Source: Tiliqua scincoides
Taxonomy: Eukaryota > Chordata > Lepidosauria > Squamata > Scincidae
Length of the DNA stretch: 64,000 nt
NCBI RefSeq assembly: GCF_035046505.1
Contig: NC_089829.1
Location: 1,782,001-1,846,000, forward strand
Direction: 5' to 3'
Of this stretch, positions 56,985 through 64,000 are shown in pieces; position 1 is the first letter of the stretch; every line of letters begins with the position of its first letter. Position numbers and translations under genes: made by a program. The notes under the pieces were generated by a model that worked only from the letters and a program-made list of their open reading frames with translations, was not told where the DNA came from and ran no database searches.

Positions 56985-57610
56985 CAAAGGCAGTAGGGGG
57001 ATGAGCCACCACCACCAGCTCTGCTCCATTAAGAGTAGAAGCCTGGATAGAGCCTGGAGAAGCTACCTGTCATCGTCCTGCGTGAGGCCCAAAGATGCAC
57101 CCAGAGGATGAAGAGCAGGCACTGCACTTGGGGGGTTCCAGTCATTCAAAGAGGCACCCTGTGCTGGGGGATCCCTCCCACAACAGGACTGTTTTGCTGT
57201 GTTCTCCCCGCTGCACCACCACTTCCTCTCATTCGTCCCCTCAGAGCATGTGCCCTTCTCCCCACTGCTGCCTGGAGGAGGTGGAGCAGCTGCAGAACCA
57301 GGATGGAGCTTCCGAATTTGTCTTCCTGAGAGTCCTTTTAGTTGAATCTCTGCCTTGGCCATGGTTGGGGGGGGGGGAGGCTGCTTCCCCACTACAACCC
57401 CTGGAGCCCTGCTAGGGCATTGCTGGTTCTCTGTATGAGCTGAAAACAGAACTAAACTGGGGACTCTACCCTGCGCTTCACCTTGTGCCCTTGTTCCCCA
57501 GCAATGCCCATGGCCAGCTAGGATCCTGCTGTCATGTTTACTCACAAGGAACCTGGTGGTCAAAGCTCCCCCCATCCACCCACCCAAGGCTGACCAATAT
57601 GGGGCTATTA

Positions 57611-57910
57611 CAAGGGTGGCCAAACCGTGGCTGGCGCGCCACACACTGCTTTCTGACATGTAATGTGCAGCTTTTGGAAATACGTTGGCTGAGCTCCTGT
57701 TTGCATCACAATTAATATAAAAGGCAAATAAGACATTTTCAAGCATAATTATTTACAGGGAATAAACTGAGAATCCATTCAGACACAAGTTTAATGCTCG
57801 TGGGGAGTAACTATTTTTAAGAATTTGATGCTTCTTAAATGTTGCAGCTCTCAAACATCTGAAGTTTATTGTATGCGGCTCTTACATTATGCTCTTTGGC
57901 CACCCTGGAC
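57611..57910. mobile_element. hAT-type MITE (gggtggccaaac), 0.3 kb
   Basis: The left end 'caagggtggccaaaccgtgg' and right end 'ctctttggccaccctgg' are inverted partners. The flanks ggctatta (57603-57610) and tcctatta (57911-57918) agree at 6 of 8 positions. The body is A/T-rich and non-coding. Confidence 0.7.
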
Positions 57911-58381
57911 TCCTATTAAGCACTGGCCGCCTGCCTAACTAAGAGTCATTTGGCCACAGAGCCATTGGGAGGTGCCCCAGGACATTGCAGAAGGCTGGGG
58001 CACTGCTGGGTGTTTGAGGGGGAGCAATCGCCAGCCCTGGAAATGAGCAATGGCGTCAAAGACTATTGGGATGCCTGCAATTCGCTGGTTGACGCCCACC
58101 ACCCTTCCTGTCCTCTGCAGTCCCCGCCTGTGCTTTCCTCTCACAGCAGAGCAGTCCATGCTTTGAAAGCACAGGCTGGGATGCCATGGGATGAGGCTGC
58201 GGGGGGGCCCTCTGGTGAGTGCTGCTTCTGGGCTGTATCCAGCATGCCTTCATGTGTCTGCATTGCCAATGCTCTTGCACCGGACTGGCATGTCTTCCCG
58301 GCATGCTCTCCGCTGCGCCTGGAGTGGAGTGCCACAGCTGCCATGGCCCCCTCCTCCCCAGTTTGTATCTTGGAGGGGATC

Positions 58382-58387
58382 AATAAA
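58382..58387 (+). terminator. Candidate polyadenylation signal of the ANO7-like gene
   Basis: An aataaa hexamer lies about 1.4 kb after the predicted stop, outside recognised repeats. It is a plausible 3' end but not the only possibility. Confidence 0.35.
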
Positions 58388-58699
58388 ATGTGGAATGAAT
58401 CGAACGTGTTTCGGGGGGGGGGGCAGATGCAGAGCAGGCCAAGGCATTGCTGGGATTTGCACACACAGGCTGTTCTTCAGGATATCATGGGGGGGCGGCA
58501 GGCATCGGGCTGGGAGGCCTTCCTCTGGCAGCCTCCCTGAACCACCCCAAAGGATGCAAACCAGCAGCTGGAGGGGGAAGGGCCCGCCGCGTCCCATGAC
58601 ACCTGCACTGGGAAGTACCTGAAGTATCTTAATACACCTGCATTGAGAAGCACCTGGTAACAGTGCCCCTGAGCATGCGCAGAGTTGCGGCTAGTGAAT

Positions 58700-59500
58700 C
58701 GCTGGGCTGGAAGAGTTCCACTGTCGCCAGTGAGCGCCTGCTGCAGAGGGGCAGCCTGGAGTGCTGCTTCCGCTCCTCCAGAAGGAGGTCTGGGCCCTGT
58801 GGGGGCCTGGCGGGTTCCTGGGACGGCCGAGCCGCAGCGGGAGCGAACAGGGCAGCAGGCACGGAACAGGTGCAGCCCCCGAGCCCGCTCCGCGGAGGCG
58901 CAGGCGGGAGCCGAGCGGCGACCCAGCGCAGGGGCAGGTTCGCGTGCAGGAGAGGCCGCGAAGGGTCCTGCGGGCACGTCCGGCTGGCGCGCGGGGGACT
59001 TCGCCGGGGAAGGGCTCGGGGGCCGCGCCGCCCAGGAGGCTGCACAGTGAAGGAGGCCCGGCGGGCGGGCGGGCGGACCGGCGCCGCGGCTCTTCTCAGG
59101 CACGCCGGGGGGCTTGGGCGCTGCCGAGGCTGCCGTCCTCGCCACGCTTTCCCGGGAGCGAGGCCCGCTGACTCGACTGGGACCCGTGCCCGGGCGCGGG
59201 CTCTGAGTTCTGTCTCCTCGACGCCTTCCCCCCGCCCGGCTCGGGCGTTTCCACGTCCCGCGGGAGCCTCTTCCACACCCTTCCTGCACCTGCGCGGCCC
59301 GCCTTCTCTCCGCCCGCAGCGAGTGAGCAGCGACCAGGCGTGGATCGGCCAGTGCGGGGAGCAGAAGCCAGAGAAGAGGCGCCGAGCCAGCCGCGTGCGG
59401 GAGGGGGGAGGAGCGTCTGGATGCCTCTTCCTCGCGCCCCCAGCCCATCAAGGGCAGAGAAGGGAAGTGGTGGGGCCAGGGGCTTGCCAACAGCTCCCGC
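58700..59500. promoter_or_regulatory. CpG island without an assigned gene
   Basis: Dense CpG over about 0.8 kb. Open frames exist on both strands but none matches a protein I know. By synteny with human 1p36.13 the next gene should be ARHGEF19, so this may be its promoter and non-coding first exon, with the coding exons to the right of the window. That link is inference. Confidence 0.4.
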
Positions 59501-60475
59501 CCCCTTGATCGGTGCGAGATGGAGAGGGGTGACTTGTACAATACGGCAGCCCAGGTCTTGGATCCTTGGAGCAAGACCCAGCCGGGCTCCGTTGACACCT
59601 GCTCCTGACCTGGGAGGCTCCCTCCGAGGAATGGTTGGAGTGTGTGTGTCATTCCTAGTCCTGATTGCCCCCTGACGTTTTTTTGTCTTCTCCTTTCTCA
59701 AAATGGGGGGTGGAAGGGGGGAGATGGGTTGGGGGCCGCCTCCGCTGTGTGTTCCATTTAATTGCAACTTCCTGCTAAGTGGCCTGAACCAAGTTGTCCT
59801 TGGCACTTAAAGCTTTGGATCGATTTGCAGGCAGGCAAGGTCAGGCGGAGGTGTTTGAAGCAAGGAAAGCGTAAAGCTCTAGTTGCAACATCCTTTGCTT
59901 GCCTCCCCCTTCACCCGAAGTAGTTGGATTCTAAGGGGGACACTCTTTACACCCAGGAAACTCTTCCAAAGTGGGGGTTACAGTAGTAGAGGAGAGGATA
60001 GTAATTTATTTCCTGTTTTGTTTCTTACTGTTGTGGATTCTTACTCTCTCTTATCATATAACAGTTTTCCCCAATCAAGTACAGGTGTTGCCTAATGTAT
60101 TAGTTTTTCAAAGCAAGGATCTTCTTCTTTCACTTCTTCCATCCTCTACTTATCCACACAAGTGTTTTTGTTTAAGTTTGTTCTGGGTGTCACATTTAAC
60201 TGAATGCAGAAAAGAGCAAACTGTCCTTTTTGAATTGCCAACCTGTTGTCATTGCCCCTTCAAGGGGGAAAAAGAGAATTTGAGCACCATTTGGTTCCTG
60301 GAAGACGCTTTAAAATGGAGCTTTTTGGTCAGAAGTGCAGTAGGAGAACTTCACAGAGTGAAGAAATGCAGGGGAAGCAGTTGCAAGCCTTCATATACTA
60401 CTTTGGGAAGAAGTTCCCTTGAAGTGAGTAAACTTTGATATGTACTGATGTGTTGTATCACTTTGTAAGACTTGG
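59500..60475. other. Unique stretch
   Basis: About 1 kb without a recognised gene or repeat. Confidence 0.4.
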
Positions 60476-60477
60476 AG

Positions 60478-60685
60478 CCCAATCCTAGCCGAGTCTACTC
60501 AGAAATAATCCCCATTAGAGTCAGTGGGGCTAACTCCAGGGAAGTGAGAATAGGATTTCAGCCCGAGATGTGTTGGTACCAACGAAGACATTCAATGTTT
60601 GCTCTGAATGTTTGCTCTGAACTAAGTCCCACTCTGCTCAACGGGTCTCATTCCCAGGAAAGTGCGCATAGGATCACAGCCCAAG
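60478..60685 (+). repeat. Tandem pair of an ancient interspersed repeat
   Basis: Two related units follow each other: 'cccaatcctagccgagtcta' ... 'tcagtggggctaactccagg' ... 'aataggatttcagccc', and then 'ctaagtcccactctgctcaa' ... 'attcccaggaaagtgcgcat' ... 'aggatcacagccc'. Diverged copies are in FBXO42 introns (9655-9730, 15985-16050). The class is not known to me. Confidence 0.5.
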
Positions 60686-60699
60686 TTTAGGAGGAGGTT

Positions 60700-61529
60700 T
60701 GGGCTGAGATTCAAGGCAGCTTACTCATGTTTGTTTGACTTGATAGTCCACCTTTCCCAGCAATGTCACCATGACAGGATACAAGAGTCAGTCTTACTGG
60801 GTTGTCTGAGGAGTGCAACTTCAACAGCCCTACTCTGAGGTATGCAGGTTTATGCTGTCAGCTCTAGCAGGGTGAAAGATTGAGCTGGAGGGGGGCCGAA
60901 ATACCTGAAAGCCTAGAGGTCTGGCCATGAATTAATACGGCCCTGCCTGCCTGGTGCCCCGATTGCCGGGTGGGCCTCAGACGGGAGCAGCAGGAAAGGG
61001 GCTGGTGGTGGACCAAAGGCCTGGTGGCAGCCACAGCTCAGAGGCATTTCGTCTGGGCCAGCTCAGGCGCTGAGATCATGGAGGCGGCACCCCACCAGGA
61101 ATCATTCCAGTCCCACAAGGGACTGTGGGCTTTTCCTGGCACTGCGTCTTCCAAGTGGCCGCCCGGCTTGCCTCCTTCCTTCCCCCTGGATCTGCTGGGG
61201 CTGCTGAGGACGCCTCGAAGGCCACCTGCCGGTTCACACCCGTAGAGGGCACCAAGGTGAGACTGCAGGCTCTCTGCCTCCATTTCCCTTCTGTAAAGTG
61301 GGTGCAATCCCAGAACTGTGGGCCTAACAGGCTGTAGGTCACAACGTGCTGGGCAGATTCCACCAGCCCACATCTCTTGCTAATAAACTGGGGTCCAGTT
61401 GCCAGCAGTGAGGATCAGATGGAGAAGCCTTCTGAAAGGCGGACACAGAGATCCCGCCAGGCTCAGGCTGAGCCCCCAGCCCTTCCATAGCAGTTGGGCA
61501 GCACCGCAGGTGCCATGACCTTCTCTTTC
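60700..61529. other. Unique stretch
   Basis: No gene recognised. A frame at 61125-61260 ending EGTK before a donor-like aag|gtgaga looks exon-like but has no family match. A MIR-like piece is possible near 61270-61305. Confidence 0.35.
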
Positions 61530-63440
61530 TTTTTAAAAAAAATTTTTTTAATTAACACACACAAACGTACAAACATATAACATACATTTAGGAGTGCTAA
61601 ATACCATATACCATTACTAATTATTTGAAGGTACCAAGAAGTCAAAGATTATTTACTGTATTAGCTAATAGCCATCACAATAAGATAAAACATCTAAATC
61701 CAAAAATACATCAAGATACAAACAATGATGATATGATAAAATTAGGTCAAAATCAAACACAAAAGGCACCTACACCCATCATATTAAGGAATGTCCTTTA
61801 ACCATTACTAATTAATTATACTATATCTCCTAATCTACTTACTCATCTATTTCTACCTCTTATTGATTTATCCATTTATTTATATAATATACAATAATGC
61901 CCTATACTATATTTTCTAAATATTCACTTTCTACCAAGCGTAAACTAACTTCAATTGCTCATTAATATTAAAACAAAATAATCTAATTACCAAAATTATC
62001 ACCTCAGCTATTTCAACTCCAATCTAATTACACTTTTTTTTCTTTGACATAATAACCACATATAAAACAATTCTTTCACACGTTTACATTTCCAGCTATA
62101 TATTTTTTAATACATTCTAATTCATATTTATCAATTTCATAGGTATTCTTTTTTTCTTCTTCAAATAAATTTGGACCATTGTTATTAGCTGAATAAATCC
62201 TCCAATTTTCTTTAACCCTCAGATTACCCCCTCAGGGTTCTTTTTCTTTCTTACTTTCCATTTTTTTCTCCTATAATATCTTTAATAATTTATCCCAGAA
62301 TCTGATAAATCCACACTTTCTTATATAGGGTGTGTTCATTCTTCCAGTTAACTGGGATATATTTTCTCCTTCTTGTTCCAACAAATTTTGTGATTTGTGC
62401 ACTCCTGTTACACATCTTATCCTGTCCTGTCCATCTTATCTTTCTTAATCTCCATCAGCGTCTCTGCTTTGTCCTGTTGATCATCCTGTTGATTTTCCTC
62501 CTGGTCCGCTTTTTCACTCCCTTGTTTATCTTCTGCTTGTTTCTTCACATCTTCCAATTGTTCCTTACAGACATCTATCTGTTGGGAAAGAGTCTCCAGA
62601 CTGGCTTGAATCTGCGAGGACCAATTCAGCCATTGTCGCTCCGTAACAAGCAATCTCTCCTTATTAATCAAGATTTTCTATATCCACATTTCTGGAACAG
62701 AGTCCATTTTGCAATTTCTCTCTAGTCCACTAGATGTCCACAACATATTATTCTCCTCACTTCACGTCATTACTACTCTGCCATCCGCATTCCTTACATA
62801 CCTCTTGCAGATAACAGTCCAGTGCGGTTAACGGAGAGAAAAACAAAACAAAAGAAAACAGTCTCACCATCTCTGGTGCAGAGAAAACAAAGCTCTTTCA
62901 AATCTAATGAGAATTATATTTATATCCAATTATGTCCAAGAATAATTCTGGATTTTAGTTCACACCCAAGTTATAGTTGTAATTATAATCCACCACCAAT
63001 TTATTCCACGACAGAGAAAAAGAGCACTTTCAACCTCCTTACAAAGTCTCTCGTTAACACCTCCACTATATTCAGGGCTTTTAGCCCATCAGTCAATCAG
63101 AGCGGGGACAATATTAACACTTGCTTATCTTAAATTTTCAGCTTAACCTTTACACTTCACGCTTTTCCCCCCTCCATATGGCATCTCAGCACAGAGCCAG
63201 CAGCTTGATTGCAGATCACTGCACCTCCCCCAATACTGTCACAAATGGTTAGATTCCTCTGAGAAGAAAGCCCCCACCCCAGTCTGGCTTTCGGTTTCCC
63301 AGATACCTGCACCGATGAAGATCTTGTCTCTCCTAACAACAATCTTCAGGTCCTCTTCAGACCTGCAGTATTTGGGGGAAAACAAACTGTCTTCCAGGAG
63401 CTCCTGAGGACATGTCTGTTCGTCCACGGTTGGCTCCTCC
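61530..63440 (-). mobile_element. L1-like LINE fragment, antisense
   Basis: A strongly A/T-rich block bounded on the left by a T-run (about 61543-61551), the expected poly(A) tail on the minus strand. A minus-strand frame at 62671-62417 encodes a Gln/Glu/Lys-rich coiled-coil segment (WLNWSSQIQASLETLSQQID, then EQLEDVKKQAEDK), like L1 ORF1. Another (63427-63239) may be 5' leader. The reverse transcriptase is not recognisable, so it is internally deleted or not a canonical L1. Confidence 0.5.
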
Positions 63441-63492
63441 TCCTCCGGCCTTCTCTTTCTGTATACATTAGTCTGCTAGGAGGGAGGGATGC

Positions 63493-63540
63493 CTGCCCTG
63501 CCCTGCCCCGCCCCGCCCCGCCCCGCCCCGCCCCGCCCCC
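63493..63540 (+). repeat. (CCCTG/CCCCG)n pentanucleotide microsatellite
   Basis: About nine pentamer units, shifting from cctgc to ccgcc type, in a row. The G-rich complement could form a G-quadruplex. Confidence 0.8.
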
Positions 63541-63635
63541 TATAGCTTGTTGCCCAATGTAATTGCTACCTTAGCTACACTCCCTTAGCTACGCCACCAG
63601 CGTACACTCCCTTAGCTACGCCACCAGCAGTAGGC
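63541..63635. mobile_element. hAT-type right end, locally duplicated
   Basis: 'cccttagctacgccaccag' appears twice in tandem with a period of about 29 bases, preceded by 'ttgttgcccaatgtaattgc', as in the right parts of other hAT elements here. Confidence 0.5.
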
Positions 63636-64000
63636 CCATCTCCGCCAGCCCAGCCTTTGGGCAGTGGCTCTACAGGCAAGGAAGGCTGGACAGAGGATGA
63701 GCCTGGGTCCTCATGGGCCAAGTCCAACACCTGGGGTGGGACACAGAGGGATGGGGAAGGAGCGCACAAGACTTGTCCTATGCCCTGCCCCTGGGTGCTG
63801 CTCCAAGCTATAGGCAAGGTGAAAAGCAGAGGGCCGTCTGGAGGAGCAGCCAGGGGCTAGGTGTCTCATAAGTGTCACAGTGACTTCCTGCACAACAGCC
63901 CTTGGAGGCTGGCCACCACGGCAGGCACTCACAGAGCATCCTGGTCTGCCTCTTTCCCAAAAGGCTGAAACCAACCGGGGCTTGAGCCTGCAGCTTCTGT
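63636..64000. other. Unique stretch at the window end
   Basis: No gene or repeat recognised. Confidence 0.4.

Noticed and set aside
58477-59652. 391-codon minus-strand frame in the orphan CpG island
   Set aside because: It is low complexity with no recognised domain; composition again explains its length.
61125-61337. A small gene ending at the donor-like aag|gtgaga
   Set aside because: There is no homology I recognise and no matching second exon visible; one splice-like site is not enough.

Overview
This is vertebrate nuclear DNA, most likely from a squamate reptile (lizard or snake). It holds intron-rich genes with GT-AG splice sites, CpG-island promoters, CR1/L3-type LINE 3' ends of the style common in squamates ('gatccagtggggctgttctt'), L1 fragments, many hAT-type DNA transposons, and a 5S-rRNA-derived SINE. 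The species cannot be fixed from the sequence alone.

Layout. (1) 1-1.5 kb: a CpG-rich head-to-head promoter. The first coding exon of SZRD1 runs leftwards (223-273) and FBXO42 starts rightwards at about 1.4 kb. The interval carries repeated NRF1-like and YY1-like motifs. (2) 1.5-24.15 kb: FBXO42 on the + strand, with a probable non-coding exon 1 and nine coding exons that join to an uninterrupted 712-residue protein. (3) 24.2-28.3 kb: a spacer with a 5'-truncated CR1/L3-like LINE, then a CpG island. (4) 28.38-31.1 kb: CPLANE2 (RSG1), five coding exons, 260 residues. (5) 31.6-41.4 kb: a dense block of nested mobile elements: two orientations of CR1, several copies of a second LINE with a C-terminal zinc finger, a 5S-derived SINE that shares that LINE's tail, and hAT-type elements. 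(6) 42.46-57.0 kb: an anoctamin closest to ANO7, with 22 clear coding exons that join to 889 residues in one open frame; the last few codons are uncertain. From its place next to CPLANE2 and FBXO42 it is probably the intact counterpart of the locus left in human as the pseudogene ANO7L1 (ANO7P1) on 1p36.13. (7) 57-64 kb: 3' flank, a CpG island at 58.7-59.5 kb that may be the promoter of a gene lying beyond the window (ARHGEF19 is expected by synteny), and an antisense L1-like fragment.

The gene order SZRD1 / FBXO42 / CPLANE2 / ANO7-like matches human 1p36.13. The genes do not form one pathway: FBXO42 is a substrate receptor of an SCF ubiquitin ligase, CPLANE2 is a ciliogenesis GTPase-like protein, and the anoctamin is a ten-helix membrane protein of the TMEM16 channel/scramblase family. 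I found no CRISPR array, operon, or bacterial-type system. The less usual material is the intact ANO7-like gene, the 5S-SINE/LINE pair, a telomere-like insertion inside a CR1 copy, and datable nested hAT insertions with target-site duplications.
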